Positions 1-10,785 of a stretch of DNA of 64,000 nt are shown piece by piece. The DNA is taken from positions 30,628,001-30,692,000 of the forward strand of contig OZ316891.1 in the NCBI GenBank assembly GCA_973895155.1, given 5' to 3'. This DNA is from Marsupella aquatica. Lineage: Eukaryota; Marchantiophyta. Positions within the stretch are counted from its first letter, which is position 1. Each line of letters begins with the position of its first letter. Both the position numbers and the translations under genes were made by a program. Under the pieces are notes generated by a model. The model was given only the letters and a program-made list of their open reading frames with translations. It made no database searches and was not told the DNA's origin.

Positions 1-1500
1 CTACTCCAAGTACCGGCTAAATAGTTCGCACTTCCTACGTGGTTGGCATGCAGGCTAGTTAGTCTTCAATGCTAGTCTTGTTACCGTTACCTTGAGGTTC
101 ATAGTTTAGTGGCTCCCGTAGTCTGAGCTGATCATCTAGTTTTTATCGTTTCGTCAGGTTTCATCGCCAGGAGCTGAGCGGGTGGTAAGGATGCCAGATG
201 ATTTTACAAATGTTCAAAGAGCTGCCGATGTACTTCCAATACCTAGAAGGTGAAACAGACGTCGACGGTGTATTTTATTTGGATTCAGTGGACATGGATG
301 CCGGTCTTTCTGCCTGAAAATTGCAAATGTCAAACTCAACGGAGAAGTTAAAGCAGGGGAAGACCGCTGAACAGCAGCAGGCACAAAAAGTGGAGCAACC
401 GTTCCATTCGCGGCTCTGAAGCAAGTCCGAATGTGTGAAGTTTTCTGTCTATTTTGAAAGAGTTTTCAATTGGCGATAGGCAATTGGTTTCGGAAGAGAC
501 TAGCGATTCATCGCAAAGTCAGCAAGTTTCTGGGTCATGAGAACAATCTATGTCAAGATAGAGAAATATCCATATTTCACGACTTAGAGGCTTTGAGCAA
601 AGCAACGCTTAGTCCAGTGGCCTTACGGCTAATGTTGGCAACCGAGCAATTCAATAAATTCGGCGGCTTATCATCAGAGAGTACTTACATGGCCGCGATG
701 TACTATCATTGATGCATACCCTCAGAAACATATCGAGGACCACCTCTACATCTAAGGACGAATTTCTATGCTCGTCCATGCGCTGTCAATAAAATTAGCT
801 CCTGCGCAATAGCAGAGGACTTCGAACTTTAGACATATCCACCTACAGGTCTTCAAGAAGTACAAAATGTCCAATTCGATGCCAACCAGACCAAGAATTC
901 AATGTCTTAGTCCTCCTTTCATGTAAATCAATCAGCTCGAATTCGAGTTTTCTAGAAAGGATTTGAAGGATCTACGGAAGTGCTCCGCTATTGTTAAGAA
1001 CGGATCAAGGTGGCGCGGTGGGACAGGAATTGGACCAGCCGATAACCATCAAAACCTAGACATACCTAGGTGACGCCGAAAATGCAGAAATCCATGAGCC
1101 TGACAACACCCGAAATGTGACAACACGAAGGAGCATAGACATTCTCTTACAATATTTCTCACCATGCCGAGCCCTCCAAATAAGAAAGTCCGGATCATTC
1201 TTTCCATCAATCCGTCGAATCCATCGATCCGTCCAAAGCAGTGCGGACGTGCGGTGGTCTACAACGACAAAACAATACGGAATTGCAGCAGCAGGTCACA
1301 GAGCCGCAGAGCCGCAGAGGACTCCTTTCCACCACTCACCCTGACCACTCCACGCACTCTCGCCACAACGTGTTGAGCAGGTCAATAGACTCATTTATGG
1401 GTGCCTCGAAGCTCGAGCTTCTTGGCATGTCAGACACGGAAGAAGTACGAAGGGCACATAGGAAAGCATGATGGGTGCTGCACGGCCGAACTACTCTACT
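1..1500. other. intergenic, no supported gene
   Basis: No convincing gene. The open frames here are short (80 codons or fewer), the one near 470-712 has no ATG start, and none resembles a family I recognise. The DNA has a mixed, coding-like composition up to about 1.4 kb, so decayed coding sequence cannot be excluded. Confidence 0.5.
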
Positions 1501-1885
1501 GGATTAGACGAACCCATAGCTCGATCGAATGCTAGTTTTAGACACAGTACTTTCTACACAATCCTGATTATCATGATTATCAAGATTAGTATCATCCACG
1601 AGACCCATCAGTGTCTAATGCTAGTTTTACACACAGTACTTTCTACATCTACACAATCATACTTATCAAGATTATTATCATCCACGAGACCCATCAAAGT
1701 ATAGGATTAGACGAACCCATAGCTCGATCGAATGCTAGTTTAGGCACAGTACTTTCTACGCAATCCGGATTATCAAGATTTAGTGTCATCCACCAGACCC
1801 ATCAAAGTGTCAAATGCTACAGTAGTTTAGACAGTACTTAGACAGGCACAGTACATCTACACAATCATACTTATCAAGATTAGTA

Positions 1886-2055
1886 TCATACACACGCAAG
1901 AAAAGACTTAACAGGACCTGTGTGACAAAAAGACATAATAGACCCCATTGCTTACCTATTTTGCTCGGATCTTGATGGCATTTTACTCACAAGGGTCTGG
2001 TTAAGTCCAAGAGATGCCATAGGGGTCCTGTTAAATCTTTGTTTGTCATACACTA
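1886..2055. mobile_element. MITE-like insertion inside the tandem array
   Basis: Imperfect inverted ends of about 25 bp bound this segment: 'gacttaacaggacc' near 1905 and its inverted counterpart 'ggtcctgttaaatc' near 2026. It splits the repeat array, because array-like sequence ('cactagacccatc') resumes just after it. No target-site duplication could be defined. It may be a small non-autonomous DNA element or a simple foldback. Confidence 0.4.
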
Positions 2056-2588
2056 GACCCATCTTACTATTATTAAAGTGTCAATTGAAGCTGTAGGGCC
2101 TAGGTCTAAAGTGAACCTTTAGACCATAACTCTCAATACAGACAAAATTGACAATGAGATTTAATAAGATCAAAATTTTAAATAAATATGGACAAAAGTG
2201 ACATTAACTTTAATAAATACAAAACTGAAATGACTATGGAAAAAGACAAGGATGGGCAAAGATTAACCAAAATAACATATAAATTTTATCATACAATATT
2301 TTTCTTCATATCCACTTACATTTAGGGAACGGGTCATGAGGCTAGTCAAAGTATAAGAAAACTGGAATGGATTAGACAAATCCATAGCTCGATCGAATGC
2401 TAATTTTAGACACAGTACTTTCTACACAATCATGATTATCAAGATGAGTATCATACACGAGACTCATCAAAGTGTCTAATACTTGTTTTAGACCAGTACT
2501 TTCTACATCTATCAACACAATCATACTTATCAAGATTAGTATCATCCACGAGACCCATCAAAGTATAAGATAACTGGAATGGACAAAT

Positions 2589-2842
2589 CCCGGTTTAACC
2601 TGACGGGCACTTTGACACCTTGTCGGGCACGTCAAATCGTCAAATGACGGCCCAAAAATGACCAATTTGACGGATATTCAAAAAGATTCTCCCGAACTCA
2701 CCCGAACCCGAACCCCCCCGGAGCGCCCCTGAACCGCCCCCGAACCCGAACCCACCCCTCCCGGACTACTCTCGAGCCCGGGTGCCAGGTTGCCCATTTG
2801 CCGGCCATTTTTGCCCAATTTGACGGGCAAGGTCAAACCAGG
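2589..2842. mobile_element. hAT-like MITE (254 bp) with 8-bp target duplication
   Basis: The element begins 'cccggtttaacct' and ends in the inverted form 'aggtcaaaccagg'. It is flanked on both sides by the identical 8-mer 'ggacaaat' (2581-2588 and 2843-2850). An 8-bp target-site duplication is the hallmark of the hAT superfamily. The interior has no coding capacity and contains C-rich 'cccgaa' hexamer repeats between about 2693 and 2755, plus sub-terminal inverted motifs of the 'tgacgggca' type. It is inserted within the tandem array, so the array is older. The hAT assignment rests on the duplication length and the termini. Confidence 0.75.
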
Positions 2843-3045
2843 GGACAAATGCAGATCGCAATCGAATGTACAGAGTACTTTCTACGAAATCATAAGTATC
2901 AAGATTAGTATCATCCACTAAACCCATCAAAGTACATGATAACTGGAATGGACAAATCCAGAGCGCGATCCAATGTTGACACAGTACTTTATACATAATC
3001 ATAATGATCAGGAGTAGTATCATCCACGAGACCCATTAGTCGTGA

Positions 3046-4105
3046 TGAGGTTCCTAGCTTGATAAGATTCCTAGCTTGTAACCCTGTGTTTATAAGTTGT
3101 CTAAAAGCCACCTGTGCAAAGCTGGGAAACTTTTCCAAGCATTTTGGAAGTTCTGGCCATGACCCTGCCCATACCTCTCTCGTTTATAATTAGTATCTAA
3201 TTAATGTCCTGGGAGAGGTTACTGATCATGAGTTTCCAGGCAAGAGGTGATGAATTAGTAAGTATTTCTATAAATGGTTATACACCAAAACCTGTATTCC
3301 CGCATAAATGATTTAATCACAATAAGCGCCATAGAGAGAGAGCACATCAATTTAGGCCTGTCATTCACAGACTGGGAGCTTCATCATCAGGAGCTGACCT
3401 TCAGCCTTAGTGAACATCAACTTTGGAAGGTTATCTGGTTTTAAGGAATTTTTTGAAGCTCTATATGGTGAATCTATCTTTCAGATTTTGTCTTATTCAG
3501 ATTTTCTGTGTCATGTATTTTTATTTCAATATGCCTTATCAAGGGGAAGCCTTTGTATCATATACATTTTTAATTAATTTTCAGACCCCTTTAATTTTAG
3601 GTATTCTAGAGTATTTTGAATTTATTTTGGCAGCCCCCTCATAAGTTTTAAAGTTTGTGATCTCTTAGAGATGAAACCAACACGACTCCACCACTTGAGT
3701 ATAGCATGCTCATCCTGGAACAAAGAATTTGCATGAGTGAGAGAAATGATTTCGAACAACATGAACACATACTCTGTTAAGTTCCCCTCATGTCTTTTCT
3801 TCCTAAGTTTATGGTTTTTATTGAAATGAGTGTCATACATAAGGCACATTGAATTAAGTGCACAAATTGTAGCAACTTTGTGTGACAAAACTTGAATGTA
3901 CCTTTCATTGGTCACTGTGCTTTTCTTGGCAGGCACTTTACTTACATTATTTTCTAGTTATGCTCTCATATTTTATTTACTTTCAGATCACTACAACGCA
4001 AAAAACCAAGCATGTTCCAGGATGAGCATGCTATATGTTAGGGAGATAGGTCAGGTTTTGGAAACTTTTTCTGCTCAGAGCTAAGTTTACTAATTAATTA
4101 ATGAA
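3046..4105. other. intergenic AT-rich DNA
   Basis: No recognisable gene. A 104-codon frame on the minus strand (3622-3936) is open but matches nothing I know. It could be transposon debris. Confidence 0.45.
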
Positions 4106-4109
4106 ATTA

Positions 4110-4588
4110 CTAATCTGCCACTTCAACTAAAAATGAACTAATATGCTATAGGTTTACACCTGGTAACACCTGGGCAAATGTAAATGCATCAATGGACCAT
4201 ATCAAACCACAGAGCCCCCTACCGCCACTTACCGTCAGCCAAAAAATTCTGCAAGGTCAACTACATCAGTCTCCTTTGGCCTAAACCCTGAACTCCAAAT
4301 TTAGGATGTACCTTACTGCAGCATAGTCAAGCTGTTAGTGAGTCTGGCTGACTCACCCACTCATCAACCTTGCTATCAGGAGCAAGGTTGGATTTGACAT
4401 AAATGGCTAGTTTCCCTGAGGAGAGTGGGGGTGGCTAAGGTTTGAGAAATTCTGGGGGCTGGACCTAGCCATTGGTGGGGAGTTCTGTGGTTTGATATGG
4501 TGCATTCATGTGTTTTACATTTGGTCTTGGTGTCTACATGTGCAATTATGTCATATTAGCCATTATTTTAGTTTTGGTGGCAGATTAG
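4110..4588. mobile_element. foldback/MITE with long inverted arms (479 bp)
   Basis: The two ends are inverted copies over about 130-140 bp: roughly 4110-4250 on the left and 4465-4588 on the right. Matching landmarks are 'ctaatctgccac' against 'gtggcagattag' at the tips, and 'accatatcaaaccacaga' against 'tctgtggtttgatatggt' further in. The element is bracketed by the dinucleotide TA on both sides (4108-4109, 4589-4590), a possible TA target duplication as in Tc1/mariner-type MITEs. There is no coding potential. Divergence between the arms indicates an old insertion. Confidence 0.75.
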
Positions 4589-4599
4589 TATTTCCACTA

Positions 4600-6500
4600 G
4601 CTTCCATGGCAATTCAATAAATCCCAGCCAACCTTATCTTCAGCCTTCTAGAACACCAATGAGATTATTCCTTCTGAAAAAGCCCTCAGTCTATCCGTAT
4701 GAAGTTCACATTACCTTTTGTACAATGTAACTTAATGATTAACTTTGGTCTAAGTTCTTCTCTACTCTAGAGGGTGACTAGGTGCAAAGCTTAGATGTCT
4801 TTTGGTATGTTGAGATGCCACTTGGTTAGAGCATTATGCTATAGGAGCTGCCCCACCCTCAAAATCTTCCGTGATCACTGGACATAATTTGTGCTGTCAA
4901 AGGTATAGATTGTTGCCCCCTACAAAGCAGCTTTCTCACCATGGCTAGATGGAAGCTATCCTTGTGTTTATCTATATTTCTATGCATTTGTGTGAATTTA
5001 CTAGATCATAAGTTGTGCATATTTTAGTCACTTGTATTTGATGTGTTAGGCAGTTAGGTTGTTGTCATTTTCTTTGCTAGTTTGGTTCTACTACCGCTGA
5101 GTCTTGTTAGTTTGTCTTCATAGTTTTCATTACTCGTAACATTAGTGTACCTGTATCAACTGTCTATAACATTGGACTCATAGAATTTTGATCAAATTGA
5201 CCAACTTGGTAAACAAGCTGAGGCATAGAGAGAAATGAGAGGCTTAGAGAGACACCATAGGAGGTCCTTGGCCATCGAGAAAGGCTCAGAGGGTTGAGGA
5301 TGACTGGATATCAAAGCGCCATGGCCTGGCAAAGTGCTTGTATTGCAACAGACTACTCAACCAAAGATGGGGCCATTATGGGAAAATGCTAGAAGCAATT
5401 GCTGCAATGTTGATGTCCGACACACCCTAGTGAACAATTGATCAGGAGAATGGGCCCAAGTTGTTCATCAAACCCCTCATGCAAGTTTATAGTTGGACCA
5501 ATCCCCGGACCAATCAACCATTGAACTGGCACCTTTGGCAGCCACTCTTTCACTCATTGTTGGTGTTCGAATTGATCCCAATTGTGACACAATGAGGAAG
5601 CCACTATCATAAGGTAACTTACTAGCAATGGGATCAATCTCACTGACTGATCAGCATGACAAATGAAACTGAGCCTTTGCGCACTGGTTATAGCTCTAGT
5701 GTGTGTTATGGACTTGAATTAGGCTCTTGGAAGATAATGGGTCATCACCTACCCCATGGCAATGGGCTTACAATGGTAAACTATCAAGCCCCATTTTTGG
5801 GGGTGATGGGCAAAATCTTGACACCCCTTGCCTATTTTTAAAGTAGACAATCCAGGGAGGGAAAGCTAAAGGGAAAGGAGGCCAAAGGCGTGATTGCATA
5901 GCACTTCTACTTTTGCAGGAGAGCTTTGTTTTGTGTCCAGGTTCTAATTGTAGAATATGTCTCTCCCAGAAAACCTTGAAGCCCTTGATAAACAACTGTA
6001 TTGTGCCATAAGGTTTGGGGATAGATACCGGACAAAGCCTTTGCATAAGAGAGAATTTTAAATTTTTTGCAGAAGAAATTTGTAGTAATCTGTTTCTAGA
6101 GCCCTTGCTAATTTTCTCCTGCTGAGATGTCCATCAAAGCCTCACTTAATTTATGTTCATCATCCTATTTATAAACGGCAAACACTACAGTAATTCAACC
6201 TGTATGTTCTCGTGATACAATATCATGTGATGGACCAAGTGTGCTCCATTGGTTTGTGAGATTTATCCCTTGTGGGATCCTTGTATGACATTGCCCTATC
6301 CGGGTATGTCAAAATTGGAGTGTGGATTGAACTTTAATTGTGATCTTACGCACGTCCTTTCAAGACAAAAGAATATTAAGGGCAAGCAGATCGAATGAGC
6401 CCAAGCGAAGGGAAGCAACCTTTTTATTTATAAATCTAGGAAGCATCTAAGGTGTATACTCCTTCCAGCCCTGAGAGGAATATTCTTCAATGAACTGATT
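4600..6500. other. intergenic, no supported gene
   Basis: Only short scattered frames occur. The 92-codon minus frame at 5768-6046 is not recognisable as a known protein, although it could be remnant transposon sequence. Confidence 0.45.
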
Positions 6501-6543
6501 TTAAAAAATAATTCCTCGGTACATCAGTCTGTTGGAAGAATTC

Positions 6544-6599
6544 AAAGTAAGAATTTGGCACAATTAATTTTGAAACAAGTTGTGCCAAATTCTTATTTC
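6544..6599. repeat. short near-perfect hairpin
   Basis: The 19-base left arm ending 'gaatttggcacaa' at 6563 pairs with 'ttgtgccaaattc' starting at 6580, around a 16-base loop. There is one mismatch in the 19 paired positions. It could be a transcribed stem-loop or a small inverted repeat. No flanking complementarity extends the stem. Confidence 0.7.
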
Positions 6600-6769
6600 G
6601 AGTGCCAATTGGAATGACCCTCAGGATTCATTCTGGAGAGCACCCGTGGATGTTGAAGACTGCACCAGTAATAATTTGTGAAAAGGATGTGAGCCTACTA
6701 TTTTCAGGGTCTCTAAATCAGCTGGCAAATATTAGGTTGAGCTACCAAAGCTGCAAAACCCTGGTGCTC

Positions 6770-7420
6770 TAAAGGGAGGGCAGGTGATCTACTTTCCAAA
6801 CTAGAATTCAGGACAGGGCTTATTAAAGACTCAAGGGAAGGCTCTCCTATTTATACACACACAAGCTCAGGGAGGGGAGGTGGTACAGACTCAAGTTGAC
6901 AGGGCTTAAAAATTGAAGGGAAGGCTCTCTCCTTAGTCTAGTTTACAAACTAAAATTCAAGATAGGGCTTGAAGCCTGAAGGGAAGGCTATCTCCTTAGT
7001 CTAATTTATAAACTAAAATTCAGGACACGGCTTAAAGCCTGAAGGGAAGGCTCTCGCCTTACTCTAATTACAAACTAAGATTCAAGACGAGGTTCAAAGC
7101 CTGAAAGGAAGGCTCTATCCTTAGTCTATTTTACAATCTAAGATTCAGGAGAGGATTTAAAGACTGCAAGGAAGGCTCCCTCCTTAGTCTAATTCCAAAC
7201 TAAAATTCAGGAAAGCGCTTAAAGGCTCATGGGAAGGCTTGCTCCTAAACATAAACGCACAAGTTTAGGGAGGGGAGGGGAAGGTGCAAAGGCCAAGCTA
7301 TGATCAAACATGCTATCCAGGGCTGGGGCTAGTTGACGGTGGAGTCTCTCCTTAGTCTAATTTACAAAAAAATTCAGGATTGGACTTAAAGACTGCAGGG
7401 AACGCTCTGTATTTCACAAG
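6770..7420. repeat. tandem array, unit about 72 bp, with a displaced copy at 7683-7850
   Basis: About seven diverged head-to-tail units run through here. Each has the core 'gaagggaaggctctc', then 'ccttagtctaatttac', then 'aaactaaaattcagga'. A longer segment of about 130 bp (7217-7345), including 'gtgcaaaggcc' and 'ccatccagggct'-type sequence, recurs at 7725-7850 with the same order of landmarks, so part of the array was duplicated about 500 bp downstream. No coding function is seen. Confidence 0.8.
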
Positions 7421-7466
7421 CCCCAATATTACATGTTAGCACACTGAACATTAATGTATTAAAATA

Positions 7467-7485
7467 CCCCCCCCCCCCCCCCCCC
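7467..7485 (+). repeat. poly-C tract of 19 bases
   Basis: An uninterrupted run of 19 C follows 'aaaata'. It is a potential four-stranded or slippage-prone structure and also a typical site of sequencing length error. Confidence 0.95.
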
Positions 7486-7904
7486 ACTTTGATGGAAGTG
7501 TAGCTTACCTACTCTTCTAAAATATCCCCAAAACCAAAATCATTTGAGTGTCTGACTATCAAATTGTTACACAAGTAAACTCCAATTTTTGGGAATGTGG
7601 TCCATGGGGGTTTCAAAAGACCAACCTTGGGGGTTTCAGAGACCAACCTTGTGGTCCACAGGGACTTGAAATTCCTCTATCCTTCGACTAATTTCCAAAA
7701 CTGAAATTCAGGAAAGGGCCTAAATAAAGGCAATGGAAGGCTTGCTCCTAGTTATTAGAAGCGCACAAGCTGAGGGAGTGGAGAGGAAGGTGCAAAGGCC
7801 CAGCCATGATGCGACATGCCATCCAGGGCTTTGGGCTACTTGACGGTGGAGTGGGCTCGGCGCATTTCCGCAGTCACCCATCCCTCCCTCCCCACACCAC
7901 ACCC

Positions 7905-8208
7905 CTTTCCTTTCCTTTCCTTTCCTTTCCTTCGTTCGTTTGTTCACTGATCATCAACATTCATACGGAGTATATTCTCTCTGCCTTTGCCCTTCTCCCG
8001 GTCTCGTCTCGTCTCGTCTCGTCTCGTCTCGGCTGCCTTTCTGTCCACCTCCGTCCGCTTCCGTCTCGTGTTGTCCTCCTCCCCTCGATCCTCCGGCTCG
8101 CCTTTCCATCGCCTCGCTCTCTCTTTCTCGCTCGCTCTCTCGCTCTCTCGCTCTTTCTCTCTGTTTCCCTCTGGCATCCGCTATCGATATCGCTCGCTTT
8201 TCCTCCGG

Positions 8209-8240
<32 letters not shown>

Positions 8241-8440
8241 CGAGACAGCCAGCCATGAGCATATCTGTCTGCTACTCGGCCTCGGCCTCGGCCTCGCGAT
8301 TGTCCTCCTTTTGTTCGCCAATTACGCATTGTGGTGGCTTTTGGTCGCTTCTTTGATGGGAGTGGCTTGCTAATCCGGTGCCGTGCGCAAGCACTACCGA
8401 CCTGTCGGTCGGTCTGTCTGTCTGTCTGTCTGCTCGGGCC
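7905..8440 (+). promoter_or_regulatory. microsatellite-rich leader/promoter region upstream of the F-box gene
   Basis: Six different simple repeats are packed into about 500 bp: (tttcc)n at about 7909-7938, (tctcg)n at about 8001-8031, a ctctctcg tract at about 8115-8163, (ggca)n at about 8211-8241, (ctcggc)n at about 8273-8297 and (tctg)n at about 8410-8431. Pyrimidine-rich tracts of this kind are common around plant transcription starts and 5' leaders. I infer the promoter and first untranslated exon of the downstream gene, read on the plus strand. The open frames across these tracts are low-complexity artefacts. Confidence 0.45.
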
Positions 8441-10753
8441 GCAGTTCAGACCTGCAATCCGGCGACCTGGCTCGTTCGCTCGTCGGGCGTGACTGCTTTG
8501 CTTGCGTATGTGCTCGATTGCTTGTTTGGTTGAGCAGTTGTCAGGAGTCATTGCCATAGAGGGATGCTCGCTCGCCTCTGCTGCTGGGGAATTGGTCGGT
8601 CTGATTCTTCGGAAGTGTTCACTTTCGGGAGCGCTGGTGGTGTTGCGGGGACGTAGAGGCGTACAGAGATAGAGAGGTAGAGGGATTGCAGTTGGCGATG
8701 CGATTGCTATCTTGAATGGAATCGATTGCTTTGGCGTGGTTCGGTTCGGTTCATCGGGGTCGGTGATGGTTCATGAAGGAGGTATTGAGAGGTGAGAGGA
8801 GGTTTGCGGGCTAAGTTGTGGTTAGGGGGGGGCGCAAGGGGGATAGATTGCGATAGATTTGCCAGGAGGGAGGGAGGGAGAGGGTGTAATTGAAGTCGTT
8901 AGGCAAGGATTTGGAGTTGATTGGCTGTTAAGAGTGAGATTTTGTTCCGTTCAGGTCTATTCTGGAATGGTAGAGGTATTGTTGTCTTGTCCTTAAGATA
9001 ATTGGCGGAGAGGATGACAGCCAAACCTTGTGCTCGTCGTTGAGTAAGGTTGGTGCGGAGTAACTGCGGTAGAGCTGCGGTAGAAACCCTTCAGGCGTTA
9101 GGAAATTGGAGCTTGGATCACAATGAGTTGACCTTAGCGTTCGACGATCTCCACCTTTCTTCTACCCGCGAGACAAGTAGAAGAAACTTTGAGTATTCTT
9201 GAAAGTATAACACCCTTGGAATTGGACGGGAGAAAATCATTGTAGAATCGCGGGACCGTTTCCTCCCTATCTTTGGGAAGAAGTCAGTCCCCGACAATGT
9301 AATCGGTCACTTCTTTGATTTTGTCGTTGGTCTAGCAGCAATTGAAGAGGGAGGGAGGCCGTTCGTGTTGTGATAGCACCTCGCTGGCTGCGTCGTCGTC
9401 AACGGCATTCCGCCTCGGTTGATTTCGATTGAGGAGCCTTCGTGGCTGTTGGACCGAAGGTTAGTTGTCCTTACTATGGCTTCATGGACTTTGTTTCCTA
9501 GACTTGTCAGGCAGTCATCTTGGTCGGGGTCGGGGTACGGTATCCTACTGCCTCATAGTTGTGTAAGACATGCCGTCGTTGACGACTGGGACGCCAAGTA
9601 GGCTCCAATTGTTTTGTTCCGTCTCTTGCTGCAGAGCTGGGCTCAGGATTTGGTCCCTACTTAATTTGGGCTTAGGGGTCAAGCAGGACACCTCACTAGT
9701 CACACTTTGCCGAACTCTGATCCCTGTATGAAGCTTTCAACCCACACAACAGTCTTGGGGTCAGCTTGGTTCATCGTGAATACCGGTGACGGTGGTCTCC
9801 AGTATCCCGTCATAGAGCTTTCCCCATTGTCAGGAAGTATTACACAGAAGTACTGGAAGTGAATTTTATATCATCTGAAAGTCGACTTTGCTCTAGGGAT
9901 GCGCCTTACAAATAGTGTATAGTTCAGATTTCCTCCCTTCATTCCGAAAGTAAGAAGAAGCGAAGGTCCTGCCAGCCAGCCAGCGGGATGTCTCAAGAAT
10001 GACGGGTTTACAGGGTCGGTGGACAACTTACTTCCGTTCGAAGTGTAATGGTGCTTTAGACCGCCGCATCACAGAATGGGGTACTTGTCCACTCGGCTAG
10101 AGAATGAACTCCTTCTCCGGACCTCATCACTGACCTCCGGGTCGGCGTGTTGCTTTACAATGTGTTCCCGTTGTGCTACTCAGTCGTGGATTAATTCACT
10201 TAGCAGTCCCTGTGGATAGTAGCACTCTGAAATTCTGTGCTTGGAAAATTTTCTTCCTTGCGGGGCAGAAGCAGAAGCTGTTGCTGTACCTAAGGTGCAT
10301 GACGATTAAACTTCATTGCGGCGTTGCTCGGTATAAGCTGATGTAGGCTCTGCTGCTACTAGTATCAGCTTTCTTCCTGTTCAAAGAAACTGGTGGCATC
10401 TTTATGTCATGATTGTTGTTCCAATGTTATCCTGTTGGTTCCGAATGCACTCATTGCCGAGTCAAGCCTGACATACGCTGTTTCCGTGCTTCACCACCCA
10501 CAAGAGTGAAGCAAATTTGGAAATATGACTATTTAGCCACGTCGACCCGTCCTTGGATTTGCAAAGCTGGTTCCTTTGATGAAAAAAAAAAAGAATAAAT
10601 GCGGATACTTCACTGTGTTTCCATGTGATACTACTTGTCTTGCAAAAGTAGGGACTCGTAGCTTTCTGTCTCAGCCTACGATTTCCTTCACGAAGTGGAC
10701 TAGGTCTGATGCATTTGATAGTTTGCCAGGTGTGTACTTCATGTCTCTTTAAC
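8441..10753 (+). other. probable 5' leader/intron region of the F-box gene
   Basis: No coding exon is evident. The sequence just before 10754 ('ctctttaacag') is a good splice acceptor, 32 bp upstream of the F-box ATG. This suggests a large intron in the 5' untranslated region running through this interval. I could not fix its donor. Expressed-sequence evidence would be needed to place it. Confidence 0.35.
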
Positions 10754-10785
10754 AGGGTCGAGAAGTGAAGACTCATCAAAGGGAC

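Larger units (their letters stand above)
1515..3045. repeat. diverged tandem repeat array, unit about 80-95 bp
   Basis: About eight diverged copies of one unit lie here, beginning near 1528, 1618, 1722, 1823, 2390, 2482, 2855 and 2968. Each copy carries the core 'cacagtactttctaca', then 'atcaagattagtatcat', then 'ccacgagacccatcaaag'. Copies 1-2 and 5-6 are directly adjacent. The others are pushed apart by unrelated DNA at about 1886-2390 and by a MITE at 2589-2842. Several copies are preceded by 'tcgatcgaatgcta', so the higher-order unit may be a pair. No coding potential is seen. Confidence 0.85.

Noticed and set aside
7720-8557. Several overlapping frames up to 198 codons on both strands
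   Set aside because: They arise from microsatellites whose unit length keeps frames open. The translations are simple repeats of Arg/Glu/Ser/Leu.
10765-10785. Upstream extension of the F-box frame by seven codons
   Set aside because: It begins with GTG, not ATG, and starts close behind a splice acceptor. The first ATG at 10786 is the likely start.
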